Part shown: positions 36,764 to 45,934 of the stretch, piece by piece
Position numbering within the stretch: position 1 is the first letter of the stretch
Layout of the letters: each line of letters starts with the position of its first letter
Assembly: GCA_016717335.1 (NCBI GenBank)
Contig: JADKFS010000001.1
Span: 744,001-808,000, forward strand
Direction: 5' to 3'
Length of the DNA: 64,000 nt
DNA from: Candidatus Ribeiella danica
GTDB taxonomy: Bacteria; Chloroflexota; Chloroflexia; Chloroflexales; Roseiflexaceae
Position numbers and translations under genes: made by a program
The notes under the pieces: generated by a model
Database searches by the model: none
What the model saw: the letters and a program-made list of their open reading frames with translations, nothing else
Told to the model about the DNA's origin: nothing

Positions 36764-36812
36764 AGCGCCATCACGACGACGGGTGACGACCGACACAAAG
36801 GAGACAACGGCA

Positions 36813-37430
36813 ATGATCACGACACCGAAGCAGCAGCCTTCAACATATACGACGAATGAGCGCTCGATTGGGAAACGGCTGTTCGCGGCCATCCGCTGGC
36901 CCTTCACCAACAAGTATAGCTCGCCGATCTGGCTGGCGCTGCGGCTCTACATCGGCTGGATCTGGTTCCAGATGAGCATCTCGAAGCTGCAGGCCGGCTG
37001 GGTGACCAGCGACCCGATCGGCCAGATGCTCAAGCTGATCGAGAACGGGACGATCGCCGTGCCGCTGCCGTTCTACCGCGGCGTGGCGGGCGCGCTGGTC
37101 GACGCCGGTGTCACGCCGATGCTCTCGCACAGCATGCCGTTCATGGAGATGGCCGTGGCGATCTCGTTCTTCAGCGGCGTGCTGGTTCCGGTCGCGGCGG
37201 TCGGCGCCATCCTGCTGAACATCAACTTCCTGCTGTCGGGCATCGGCACGCTGCCGCTGGACGGCCCGGTCATCGCGGCGCAGATCCTGTTCATCCTGTC
37301 GTTCCGGGTCGTGGGCACGATCGGGTTCGAGAAGCTGGCGCTGCGGGTCCTGAACGCGGCGCTGCAGGTGGTCCGGCCGGGCCGCAAGCAGCGACTCGCC
37401 CAGGTGGTCGAGGCCTCCGGCAAGCGATAG
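36813..37430 (+). CDS. DoxX/DoxD-like membrane protein
   Basis: A 205-residue protein with four membrane helices and a polar, basic C-terminus. The LALRLYIGWIWFQMSISKLQ helix with its following GW is typical of the DoxX/DoxD family, whose archaeal members form part of thiosulfate:quinone oxidoreductase; bacterial relatives have varied or unknown redox-related roles. The ATG at 36813 has AAAGGAG nine bases upstream. The divergent STAND regulator may control it. Confidence 0.75.
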   Translation: MITTPKQQPSTYTTNERSIGKRLFAAIRWPFTNKYSSPIWLALRLYIGWIWFQMSISKLQAGWVTSDPIGQMLKLIENGTIAVPLPFYRGVAGALVDAGVTPMLSHSMPFMEMAVAISFFSGVLVPVAAVGAILLNINFLLSGIGTLPLDGPVIAAQILFILSFRVVGTIGFEKLALRVLNAALQVVRPGRKQRLAQVVEASGKR

Positions 37431-37440
37431 GGTAGCTAGC

Positions 37441-37604
37441 CCGCTGCCTCCGCCCCCGCTCCCTGCCCGGGAGCGGGGGCGGATTCTTGGATTCTTGGCA
37501 TGAGTCATCCCGTATGTTACAAACCCCACCCCCCGCCCGCTCCCCTGCCAGGGGAGCGGGTTTCTTTTTGTTGTGGCGCGGCGGCAAAGCCGCCGCGCCA
37601 CAAC
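37441..37604. repeat. Three GC-rich hairpins after the DoxX-like gene
   Basis: Stems visible: CCGCCCCCGCTCCC with GGGAGCGGGGGCGG (37450-37482), CCGCTCCCCT with AGGGGAGCGG (about 37537-37561), and TTGTGGCGCGGCGGC with GCCGCCGCGCCACAA (about 37570-37604). They probably terminate the upstream transcript. No gene is supported up to 37784; TACAAT at 37675-37680 is a candidate -10 for the next gene. Confidence 0.5.
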
Positions 37605-37784
37605 CACCAACTGAAAGCTCAGGGCGTTACACCTCCTTGTATAACGGGGTATAACGGGCGCGAGTATATCGGCTACAATACAGCAGCTATCTGCTCGGCG
37701 GTTGGGGAGAATACACAGACAATTGCAGTGCGATTTCAACTGTCACTTTTGACCGTGCCAAATGAGGAGCGAAAGCCGACCCCC

Positions 37785-40424
37785 ATGTCTAAACCAACCG
37801 TCTCGAACCGGTACGGCGCGGCGGCAGAGCCGCCGTCGCTGGCCTGGCTGCTGATCAGCGGGGCCGGCGGAGCGCTAGCGGCGCTGGTCGTCGCCGGGAT
37901 TGTGGCTGGGCGGCTGGGGCTGCCGATCTCCGCCGACCTGCTGCTTGGCGCCGCGCTGATCGGCGCGCTGCCGCAGGCGCTGGCGCTCGTGCGCGGGCGA
38001 TGGCGGGTGCGCTGGCCGCAGCTGGCGGCGGCCGCGGTCGCGCTGGCCGTGGTCGGCGGCGTGGGCCTCGCGCTGGCCTGGCCGTCGCTGCTGCCGCTGG
38101 GCCTGTCGGTCGACGCGATCCACCACACCCAGCTGATCGCGTGGATCGCCGAGCGCGCCGCGCTGCCGCAGCCGAGCGACGACATCCGCGGCCTGCTCGG
38201 CGAGATGATGGCCTACCCGGTCGGCATGGCGCTGGTCGTCGTCGCCGCGGCGCGGGCCTCCGGCGGCGCGCTGCTCGAAGTGACATACCCGGCCGCGGCG
38301 CTGGTCGGTGGGCTGATCGCCGCGCTGGTCGTGCTGCTGTCGAGCGCGGCCGCGCGTGCCGATGGGCACAAATCGCCGCTACGATCGGCGCTCGATGTCC
38401 TGGCCCTGCTGATCGGCCCGCTGCTGCTGCTGGCGCACCGGACCTACCTGATGGAAGCCTACATCGACCACAGCTACTACACGATGGTGCTGGGCGTGTT
38501 CCTGGTGCTGCTGATCGTCGGCTGGCTGGTCGTCGAGCCGGGCCGCTCGCGGGGATCGGCCGCGCAGCTCGGGCTGGCGCTGGCGGCGCTGATGGGCACC
38601 TACCCGCTCTGGACACCGCTGCCGGCCGCGCTGGCGATCGTGGCGATCTGGCGCGAGCGCGCTCTCGTGCGAACGACCAACGACGAAGGGCAAGAGGCAA
38701 AGCGTCGAGGAATGAAACGCCTATCAGTGGTCTTTGGTCCTTGGTCCTTGGCCCTTGGCCGGCTGGCCCTCGCGCTGATCCCGGCGCTGGCGCTGGCGCT
38801 GCTGGACGTGCTGCCGCGGCTGCGGCTCGGGCAGACGGTGCTGGCCCACGAGGGCCTGGTCACGCTGCCGACGGCGCAGCGGCTGACGCCGATCCTGCTG
38901 GCGCTGCCGTGCGCGCCGCTGCTGGCCGGCGTACGGCGCGGGCGCCGGCTGCTGCTGATGGCCGGGCTGGCCGTCCTGGCGATTCTGGCGCTGGCGCTGC
39001 TGGCGCGGGCGGGGCTGGCGGCCGGCTACCACAGCTACAAGATCCTGTTCATCCTGACCCCGCTGGCCGCCGCGATCGTCGGGGCGGCGGCCGTGCGCCT
39101 GTTGAGCTTCACTGGCGCCCCGGCCGAGCAGCCGGCGCGGCGCCGGCTCCCATCGATCGGCCGGAGCCGCATGGCGCCGCTCGTGGGCGTGGGCGCACTC
39201 GCGCTTGCGCTGGCGCTGACCGGCAGCTTCCAGGTCGTGCCGCCGCCGGCCATCCAGATACTGAACCCCGACCTGGTGGCGGCGGCGCGCTGGCTGCGCG
39301 CGAACAGCCCGCCCGACGCCGCGCGCGCGATCGTCGCCGGCGCTCCGGCCGGCCCGCTGTCGTACTGGCTGCAGATCGGGCTGCTGGGCCAGCGGCGCGA
39401 CCGCGCCGAGACGGCGACCCGCGCCTTCACGGTTCCGCCGCCCTCGCCGGAGAGCTGGCTGATCGACAAGCAGCTGGCGCCGGTCGCGATCGTGCCGTCG
39501 CTGGGGCAGCCGCTGCCGGGCATGACGGTGGCGGCGCGCTTCGGGAGCGCCGCGGTGCTCCGCCGCGCGCCGCGGCTCGACACCACAGCGCTCAACCCGC
39601 TCGTGATCCGCTACGAGACGTTCTGGGAAGACGAGCGGCTCAAGACCGCGATCGAGCTGACCCGCCCGCTGCCGGGGCCTATGCCGCGGCTGGAGCTGCG
39701 CATCTCACAGGCGGGCACGACGGTGAGCACATTCGCGCTGCCGCCCGACCCGAGCCGCACGCGCACCCAGTACCTTGGCGCCGACGTGCTGCCCGACACG
39801 CTCGGCGGGGTCGGCTATGTCAACGCCGGCAGCTACCCGACCTTCGAGCCGCCCGCAGTCGCGCCGACCGGGCCGCTCTCGCTGACGCTGCGGCTCTCGC
39901 TGGCCGGCAACGCCGTGGACGAGCGGCTGCTGGCGACCTTCGAGCGCAGCGGCGCAGGCCGATTTGAGGCGATCGCGCCGAGCAGCGGCGAGCTGATCTA
40001 CCTGCGCCACGACGCGGGCGGCGACGACCTGCGCGACGCCGCGATCGACTTCGAGGGCACGCTGCGGCTGACCGGCTGGCGCGCGCCGAGCGCGGCCGCC
40101 CAGGGCGCGCCGCTGGAGGTCGCGCTGCGCTGGCAGGCGCCGCGGCCAATCGACCGCTCGCTCTTCCCGGCGGTGCTCGTGCTCGACAGTCAGGGCCGAA
40201 CGGTGGCGCAGAGCCTGGAGGCGCCCCAGGGCGGCTTCTACCCAACCTGGCGCTGGCAGGCCGGCGAGAGCGTGACCGAGCGGCGCAGCATCAGCCTGCC
40301 GGCGGGCCTCGCGCCGGGCGTCTACCGGCTGGGGCTGCAGGTGCACGACTTCGTCGGGCAGCGGGTGCTGTCGGCCGGCGACGGCGAGGTAGCGCCGCTT
40401 GGCGAGATCGTCGTCGAGCAGTAG
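37785..40424 (+). CDS. Large polytopic membrane protein, glycosyltransferase-like
   Basis: An 879-residue protein from ATG 37785. The first 430 or so residues form about ten membrane helices, with long loops and a motif (DAIHHTQLIAWIAERAALPQ) of the kind seen near the catalytic loop of GT39/GT83-like membrane glycosyltransferases. The C-terminal 450 residues are soluble and end in a beta-sandwich (PGVYRLGLQVHDFVGQR). I do not see a decisive catalytic signature, so the enzyme class is tentative. Residues 296-326 are encoded by an in-frame heptad palindrome (38671-38760). Confidence 0.65.
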   Translation: MSKPTVSNRYGAAAEPPSLAWLLISGAGGALAALVVAGIVAGRLGLPISADLLLGAALIGALPQALALVRGRWRVRWPQLAAAAVALAVVGGVGLALAWPSLLPLGLSVDAIHHTQLIAWIAERAALPQPSDDIRGLLGEMMAYPVGMALVVVAAARASGGALLEVTYPAAALVGGLIAALVVLLSSAAARADGHKSPLRSALDVLALLIGPLLLLAHRTYLMEAYIDHSYYTMVLGVFLVLLIVGWLVVEPGRSRGSAAQLGLALAALMGTYPLWTPLPAALAIVAIWRERALVRTTNDEGQEAKRRGMKRLSVVFGPWSLALGRLALALIPALALALLDVLPRLRLGQTVLAHEGLVTLPTAQRLTPILLALPCAPLLAGVRRGRRLLLMAGLAVLAILALALLARAGLAAGYHSYKILFILTPLAAAIVGAAAVRLLSFTGAPAEQPARRRLPSIGRSRMAPLVGVGALALALALTGSFQVVPPPAIQILNPDLVAAARWLRANSPPDAARAIVAGAPAGPLSYWLQIGLLGQRRDRAETATRAFTVPPPSPESWLIDKQLAPVAIVPSLGQPLPGMTVAARFGSAAVLRRAPRLDTTALNPLVIRYETFWEDERLKTAIELTRPLPGPMPRLELRISQAGTTVSTFALPPDPSRTRTQYLGADVLPDTLGGVGYVNAGSYPTFEPPAVAPTGPLSLTLRLSLAGNAVDERLLATFERSGAGRFEAIAPSSGELIYLRHDAGGDDLRDAAIDFEGTLRLTGWRAPSAAAQGAPLEVALRWQAPRPIDRSLFPAVLVLDSQGRTVAQSLEAPQGGFYPTWRWQAGESVTERRSISLPAGLAPGVYRLGLQVHDFVGQRVLSAGDGEVAPLGEIVVEQ
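38671..38760. repeat. Heptad palindrome inserted in frame in the membrane protein gene
   Basis: The left arm is GAACGAC, CAACGAC, GAAGGGC and the right arm TTTGGTC, CTTGGTC, CTTGGCC, CTTGGCC (38733-38760). The right arm is nearly identical to that in the ABC permease gene (19745-19772), although the two proteins are unrelated. The reading frame stays open. Confidence 0.75.
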
Positions 40425-40580
40425 GTTTCTTCCTCGCGCGCATCCTGACACGCTGCAGGCCCTCGGCCCCTCTGGAAGAGGGGGCAGGGGGAGGCAAACG
40501 GCAGAGACAAGGAGAGAGATCCATCCCACACAGGCAGTGTGTGGCGCGCCGCGAGCGCTGCCACACACTGCCCACATGTA

Positions 40581-40589
40581 TGCTACAAT
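40581..40589 (+). promoter_or_regulatory. Extended -10 promoter for the two-component system
   Basis: TGC-TACAAT ends 102 bases upstream of the response regulator ATG, giving a leader of about 95 bases. Confidence 0.5.
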
Positions 40590-40690
40590 ACGCGCTATCC
40601 GTCAGTTACCTCAGTAGACGCCCCATCCTTAACAGATAGGCGACAACAGACAGGCGACGGTTCTGTGACGTCTCAAGAAGGGCAGGCTCG

Positions 40691-41407
40691 ATGCAGAGCG
40701 CGACGATTCTAATCGTTGACGACGAACCACCGATCCTCGACCTCATCGCCAGCTACCTGCGCGCCGACGGCTTCACCGTCTACACGGCGCAGGATGGGCC
40801 TACGGCGCTCGCCCAGGCGCGGGCTGTGCGACCGGATCTGATCGTACTCGACGTGATGCTGCCTGGCATGGACGGACTGGAGGTCTGCCGGCGCGTCCAG
40901 CAAGAATTCGATGTCTACGTGCTCATGCTGACAGCCCGCACCGAAGAGATCGATAAGATCGTCGGGCTTTCGGTCGGCGCCGACGACTACCTGACCAAGC
41001 CGTTCAGCCCGCGCGAGCTGGTGGTCCGCGTCAAGGCCATCCTCAGGCGCAGCCGCACGCTCGGCCCACGGCCGATGCCCGCACGGCCGCCGGATCGGCC
41101 GGCCCTGCGCTTCGACGACCTCGTGATCGACCCCGAGACCCGCGAGGTCTGGCACGACAGCACCCAGATCGACCTGACCCCGCGCGAGTTCGACCTGCTC
41201 TACGCGCTGGCCGAGCAGCCCGGCCGCGTCTTCAACCGCGACCAGCTGCTCGAACGTGTCTGGGGCCACGACTTCGCCGGCATCGACCGGGTGGTGGACG
41301 TCCATGTCGGCCTGCTGCGGCGGAAGCTGGAAGATGACCCGGCCAACCCGGCGCTCATCCAGACCGTGCGCGGCGTGGGGTATAAGTTCGTCGGCCGCCG
41401 CAAGTAG
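40691..41407 (+). CDS. OmpR/PhoB family response regulator
   Basis: A 238-residue DNA-binding regulator. The receiver domain has the acidic pocket DDE (10-12), phosphoacceptor Asp54 in IVLDVMLPGMDG, and the conserved Thr and Lys in MLTART and TKPFSPREL. The C-terminal winged helix ends in LIQTVRGVGYKF. It pairs with the sensor kinase immediately downstream and probably controls the two transporters that follow. Confidence 0.95.
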   Translation: MQSATILIVDDEPPILDLIASYLRADGFTVYTAQDGPTALAQARAVRPDLIVLDVMLPGMDGLEVCRRVQQEFDVYVLMLTARTEEIDKIVGLSVGADDYLTKPFSPRELVVRVKAILRRSRTLGPRPMPARPPDRPALRFDDLVIDPETREVWHDSTQIDLTPREFDLLYALAEQPGRVFNRDQLLERVWGHDFAGIDRVVDVHVGLLRRKLEDDPANPALIQTVRGVGYKFVGRRK

Positions 41408-41412
41408 TTCCA

Positions 41413-41532
41413 AGTTTTGAGTTTTGAGTTTTGAATTAAAGGTACTTCCATAACTCATAACTCATAACTCATAACTCATAACTCATAACTCATAACTCAT
41501 AACTCATAACTCATAACTCATAACTCATAACT
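41413..41532. repeat. Heptad palindrome with 12 perfect CATAACT units
   Basis: Fills the spacer between regulator and kinase. Left arm: three AGTTTTG units (41413-41433); right arm: twelve perfect CATAACT units (41449-41532). AGTTTTG reads CAAAACT on the other strand, one base from CATAACT. It starts a few bases after the regulator's stop and ends six bases before the kinase ATG, so no ribosome site is present. The unit number probably varies between strains. Confidence 0.85.
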
Positions 41533-41538
41533 GAATCT

Positions 41539-42687
41539 ATGGGCTGGCTACGACACCTGCGCTGGAAGCTATTTATCTCGCACCTGCTGATCATCGTGAT
41601 CGGCGTGATCGTCTTGCTCGCGACGGCGCACTTCCTGGCCGGCACGCAGCTGGCCCAGGAGACGCAGCTGAGCCTGGGGCAGGCGGCATCCGAGACCGGG
41701 GTGGTCACCACCGCGAGCCAGCCGATCGGCATGGTCTCGCAGCAAGAGCGCTTCCAGGCCGTGGTCGACCAGGGCCTGCTGATCTCGGCCTTCGCCGCGC
41801 TGACCGCCGCCGTAGTCGTCAGCCTGTTCGTCTCGCGAAGGATCGTCGAGCCGCTCCAGGCGCTCTCGTTCACCAGCCAGCGGCTGGCGCGCGGCTACTA
41901 CCACGAGCGTACATCCATTCAATCGGACGACGAGCTGGCCGACCTCAGCCAGAGCATCAACCAGCTGGCCGAGGCGCTGGAGCAGACCGAGCAGCGGCGG
42001 CTGGCCCTGCTCGCCGACGTGGCCCACGAGCTGCGCACCCCGCTCACGACGATCGAGGGCTACATGGAGGGGCTGATCGACGGCGTGATCCGGCCCGAGG
42101 ATCGGATCTTCGCGATGATCCAGCACGAGGCGGTGCGGCTGAAATGGCTGATCGAGGAGCTGGCGCTGCTCTCGCGCGCCGAGGCCGGCCAGCTGCGCGT
42201 GACCCTGCGGCCGACCGCGCTGCCGCGGCTGTTCGAGCACGTCGCCGCCCAATTCCAGCCCCAGTTCAATTCCAAGCACGTCCAGCTGACGTGGAAGCTT
42301 CCGCCCGACCTGCCGCTGATCATGGCCGACGCCGACAGGCTGGAGCAGATTATTATCAACCTGCTCTCCAACGCCCTGCGCTACACGCCTGCGGGCGGCT
42401 CGGTGACGCTCTCGGCCGAAGCGCATGACTTTTTCGTGCAGATCGGCGTGCGCGATACCGGGATCGGCATCGCCGCCGAGCACCTCCCGCACATTTTCGA
42501 GCGCTTCTACCGCGTCGATAAGTCGCGCGCGCGCCAGAGCGGCGGCACCGGCATCGGCCTGACGATCACCCGCCACCTGGTCTACGCGCAGGGCGGCGAG
42601 ATCTGGGTCGACAGCGACGGCGCGGGCCATGGCGCGACATTCTATGTGACGCTCCCCGTCCACGACGCGATCGCCGCGGCCGCCTGA
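41539..42687 (+). CDS. Membrane-bound sensor histidine kinase
   Basis: A 382-residue kinase. Helices at about residues 10-35 and 80-100 bracket a short (about 45 residues) extracellular loop, followed by a HAMP domain, a HisKA domain with His163 in ADVAHELRTPLT, and a HATPase domain with N box (LEQIIINLLSNALRYT), G1 (VRDTGIGIAAEHL) and G2 (GGTGIGLTI). The partner regulator is just upstream. The heptad repeat array occupies its ribosome-binding region, so translation could depend on coupling or on array length. Confidence 0.93.
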   Translation: MGWLRHLRWKLFISHLLIIVIGVIVLLATAHFLAGTQLAQETQLSLGQAASETGVVTTASQPIGMVSQQERFQAVVDQGLLISAFAALTAAVVVSLFVSRRIVEPLQALSFTSQRLARGYYHERTSIQSDDELADLSQSINQLAEALEQTEQRRLALLADVAHELRTPLTTIEGYMEGLIDGVIRPEDRIFAMIQHEAVRLKWLIEELALLSRAEAGQLRVTLRPTALPRLFEHVAAQFQPQFNSKHVQLTWKLPPDLPLIMADADRLEQIIINLLSNALRYTPAGGSVTLSAEAHDFFVQIGVRDTGIGIAAEHLPHIFERFYRVDKSRARQSGGTGIGLTITRHLVYAQGGEIWVDSDGAGHGATFYVTLPVHDAIAAAA

Positions 42688-42751
42688 CCAGGCTCGGCGG
42701 GCTGCAATATGTCTCGCGCAAAGCCGCCACTCGCAAAGGCAGCAGAAGGCC

Positions 42752-45133
42752 ATGCTCGACGCTCTACCAACCTTCGACTGGCGCGGCCTCCTGCAGCTGC
42801 TCGGCCTGTGGCTGGTGGTGGTCTTCCTGGCGCTGCGCGTGCTCGACCTGCTGTTCCCGCGCCTGCGCCGCGACGACGGTAAGACGCCGCCCGGGCCCGG
42901 CGAAACGCCGCAGACCTCCGGCTCGACCCAGCCCAGAGTGCTCTCGATCGGCAAGAGCCGGCGACAGCGCGGCTTTGCCCCGCTGGCCGACAAGCCCGTG
43001 CCGCTGCGGCAGACCTACTGGCAGAGCAACCTGCGCGTGATTGGCGTGATGCTGCTGATCTGGCTGGGGGTCTCGTTCGTGCCGGCCGCGTTCTCGCCCT
43101 GGCTCAACCGCTTCCAGATCCTGACCGGCTTCCCGCTCGGCTACTACATGGGCGCGCAGGGCTCGCTGATCGTCTTCCTCGGCCTGATCACCGCCTATGC
43201 CTGGCGCGCCGCACGACTCGACATCCGCCTCAAGACCAGGGCCCGGCTGCCCGAGGGCACGCTGGAGGGCCGGCAGGCCACCCGCCGGCTGGGCCTGATC
43301 TACATCATCTTCACAGCCGGGTTCATCCTGTTCGCGCTGCTGATCGGGCTGATCGAGCAGCGCATGGGCCTGGCGGCCAACATCAGCGGCTGGGCGCTCA
43401 TGATCGTGATGATCGGCCTGTACGCCGTGATCGGCGTGGTCAACCGCACGCCCAACCTGGACGAGTACTTCGTGGCAGGCCGGCGCATCCCGGCCTTCTT
43501 CAACGGCATGGCGATCGGCGCGGACTGGATGAGCGCGGCGTCGTTCATCTCGCTGGCCGGCACGCTGTACCTGCTCGGCTACGAGGGGCTGGCCTACATC
43601 ATGGGCTGGACGGGCGGGTATGTCCTGCTGGCGCTGCTGCTGGCCCCCTACCTGCGCAAGTTCGGCCAGTACACCATCCCCGACTTCGTGGCCGTGCGCT
43701 ACGAGGGCAACCGGCCGCGCGTCGTCGCCGCGATCATCGGCGTGATCATCTCGTTCACCTACGTCACCGCGCAGGTCACCGGGATCGGCATTATCATGAG
43801 CCGCTTCCTGGGGGTCAACTACCTGGCCGGGGTGCTGATCGGGCTCAGCGCGGTGCTGTTCTGCTCCTACCTGGGCGGCATGCGCGCGGTCACCTGGACC
43901 CAGGTGACCCAGTGCATCGTCCTGCTGATCGCCTACCTGACGCCGGTGACGATCCTCTCGTTTCGGTCGACCGGCGTGCCCATCCCGCAGATCATGTACG
44001 GCGAGGCGCTCCAGCAGATCACGCGCCTTGAAGTCGCCCAGGGCATCACCTCCTCCTACGTCACGCCGTTCAACGACTGGACCCCCTGGAACTTCCTGGC
44101 GCTGATGTTCTGCCTGATGGTGGGCACGGCCGGGCTGCCGCACATCCTGGTGCGCTTCTACACCGTGCCGGATGTCGGCGCCGCGCGGCGCAGCGTCGGC
44201 TGGGCGATGCTGTTCATCTGCCTGCTCTACTTCACCGCGCCGGCCTACGCGGCGTTCTCGCGCTGGGAGATCCTGCAGAACGTCGTCGGCAAGCCGATCA
44301 CGGCCGTGCCCGAGTGGGCCACCAACTGGTCGAACGCCGAGCTGCTCGAATTTACCGACCTGACCACCCTCGAAGGGCTGCGGATCGACGAGCTGCCAAC
44401 CTGGGCCGACGACCTGGTCGCCAGCGGCGCGCTGCGCATCGGCGACGCCGGCCGCACGGGGATCGTGCATGTGGCCGAGCTCTCGGGCACGGCCACCCTG
44501 CCGACCAGCACGCGCAACCCGACCGACGGCATCCTGCAGTTCGACGAGCTGAAGATGGACCCCGACGTGGTGGTGCTGGCGACCCCCGAGATCGCCGGGC
44601 TGCCGCACACCGTCGCGGCGCTGGTGGCGGCCGGCGGGCTGGCGGCGGCGCTCTCGACCGCCGACGGGCTGATCATGGTGATCGCGTCGGCGCTGGCCCA
44701 CGACATCTATGCCCGCACGATCCACCCCGCCAGCATGAACCGCGAGCGGCTGCTGTTCGGCCGCGCCATGATCTTCATCGCCGCCGTGGCCGCGGCGATC
44801 GCGGCGACACGCCGGCTGGCGATCATCGTCCAGCTGGTGGCCTGGGCCTTCTCGCTCGCGGCGGCGACCTTCTTCCCGGTGCTGGTGCTCGGGATCTTCT
44901 GGAAGCGGGCGAACGGGCGCGGCGCGGTGGCCGGCATGATCAGCGGGCTGATCGTCACGCTGGCCTACATGCTGCTGAACGCGCGCGACCCCAGCTTCAA
45001 CGTCCTCGGGATCACCAACGTCGCCGCCGGGGTGTTCGGCGTGCCGGTGAACTTCCTGGTGACGATCGTGGTCAGCAAGCTCACGCCGCCGCCCTCCCCC
45101 GAGACCCAGGCGCTGGTCGAATCGCTCCGCTAA
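42752..45133 (+). CDS. Sodium:solute symporter with fused DUF4212 small subunit
   Basis: A 793-residue membrane protein with three parts. Residues 1-35 are a single membrane helix ending VLDLLFPRLRR. Residues 85-160 (YWQSNLRVIGVMLLIWLGVS, then GFPLGYYMGAQGS) match the DUF4212 small subunit normally encoded as a separate gene. From about 185 to the end is an SSS-family symporter of the VC_2705/ActP-like type (GADWMSAASFISLAGTLYLL, YTIPDFVAVRYEG, LPHILVRFYTVPDV, AAALSTADGLIMV). Such transporters take up acetate and similar monocarboxylates; the actual substrate is not shown. It follows the two-component system closely. Confidence 0.85.
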   Translation: MLDALPTFDWRGLLQLLGLWLVVVFLALRVLDLLFPRLRRDDGKTPPGPGETPQTSGSTQPRVLSIGKSRRQRGFAPLADKPVPLRQTYWQSNLRVIGVMLLIWLGVSFVPAAFSPWLNRFQILTGFPLGYYMGAQGSLIVFLGLITAYAWRAARLDIRLKTRARLPEGTLEGRQATRRLGLIYIIFTAGFILFALLIGLIEQRMGLAANISGWALMIVMIGLYAVIGVVNRTPNLDEYFVAGRRIPAFFNGMAIGADWMSAASFISLAGTLYLLGYEGLAYIMGWTGGYVLLALLLAPYLRKFGQYTIPDFVAVRYEGNRPRVVAAIIGVIISFTYVTAQVTGIGIIMSRFLGVNYLAGVLIGLSAVLFCSYLGGMRAVTWTQVTQCIVLLIAYLTPVTILSFRSTGVPIPQIMYGEALQQITRLEVAQGITSSYVTPFNDWTPWNFLALMFCLMVGTAGLPHILVRFYTVPDVGAARRSVGWAMLFICLLYFTAPAYAAFSRWEILQNVVGKPITAVPEWATNWSNAELLEFTDLTTLEGLRIDELPTWADDLVASGALRIGDAGRTGIVHVAELSGTATLPTSTRNPTDGILQFDELKMDPDVVVLATPEIAGLPHTVAALVAAGGLAAALSTADGLIMVIASALAHDIYARTIHPASMNRERLLFGRAMIFIAAVAAAIAATRRLAIIVQLVAWAFSLAAATFFPVLVLGIFWKRANGRGAVAGMISGLIVTLAYMLLNARDPSFNVLGITNVAAGVFGVPVNFLVTIVVSKLTPPPSPETQALVESLR

Positions 45134-45139
45134 TGTGTT

Positions 45140-45345
45140 TCCCTCACCCCCTGCCCCTTTCAGGGTGGCTTCCTTGTTCATGGCGCAGTGATGCACCGGA
45201 TCACCCCACCCCCTGCCCCCGCCCCTGCCAGGGGCGGGGGTAATATTCTCTGCAACAGGGTGCGGTCGCTGCGCGACCGCACCCTGTTGCAGAAAGGGCA
45301 CCCCCTCTCCCGTGGCGACGGGAGAGGGGGAAGGGGGTGAGGGCC
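45140..45345. repeat. Palindrome cluster after the symporter gene
   Basis: Contains CCTCACCCCCTGCCCC-type sequence, a CCCCCGCCCCTG / CAGGGGCGGGGG hairpin (about 45216-45240), and a 19-bp perfect stem with a 3-base loop (45251-45269 with 45273-45291, arm TGCAACAGGGTGCGGTCGC), then CCCCTCTCCCGT / ACGGGAGAGGGG (about 45302-45331). They probably terminate the symporter transcript. No gene is supported in 45134-45637. Confidence 0.6.
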
Positions 45346-45637
45346 TACGACACACTAGGATGCGCTTGAGGAAAGGCCCCAGCAGTGCCGACTCCCCACG
45401 CGCGGGAGCGGGAGACTTCCCGCTGCGTATCTTTACACAATCTTTACCAAAAACGCGACGCGCGCGCTCCCCACGCGCACAAGCGCGCCCGGCAAGGCCA
45501 GGCCGGCTTTACACAAATTTACCCAAAATTTATAGAAATATTGATCGCTCTTGATACGTTTTGTTTACCATATCAGCATCACTCATTCCACACCAAGCCA
45601 GCACCGAGTAGATAGAGCGCCGACATGTGGGAAGGTT

Positions 45638-45934
45638 ATGGCCCCCACGATCGACGGACTCAACTGGGCCGATCTTGTGCGCGCCATGCTGATCTGCTCA
45701 GGCGCTGTTATGATTGGGATCTGGCTGATCGATCGGCTATTCCCAGCACAAGGCCGCGGGACGCCCACCCGCCGCAACTACTACAGGGGTGAAGGTTCAG
45801 ATCGACCTAAGGGAGAAGGAGGTGTAGCGCTCGACCAAGAACCTGCCGCCCGACGAATCACGAGGACCAAGCCGCCCACGTACATCGCCGGACCCTCTGA
45901 CGCAGTGATGCATGGCCGTCAGCTCAAAGGAGAC
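45638..45934 (+). other. In-frame N-terminal extension of the MHS transporter with one membrane helix
   Basis: The transporter frame stays open upstream to an ATG at 45638. The resulting segment (LNWADLVRAMLICSGAVMIG, then IWLIDRLFPAQGRG) looks like the first 35 residues of the neighbouring symporter (FDWRGLLQLLGLWLVVVFLA, then LRVLDLLFP), followed by a polar Arg/Gly-rich linker. A much stronger ribosome site (AAAGGAG) lies just before 45935, so two translation products or an internal start are possible. Confidence 0.45.

Noticed and set aside
41449..41532. CRISPR array
   Set aside because: The units are 7 bp with no spacers. No other direct repeat in the window has the 28-37 bp repeat and unique spacer layout, and no cas1/cas2 is present despite the Cas4-like genes.
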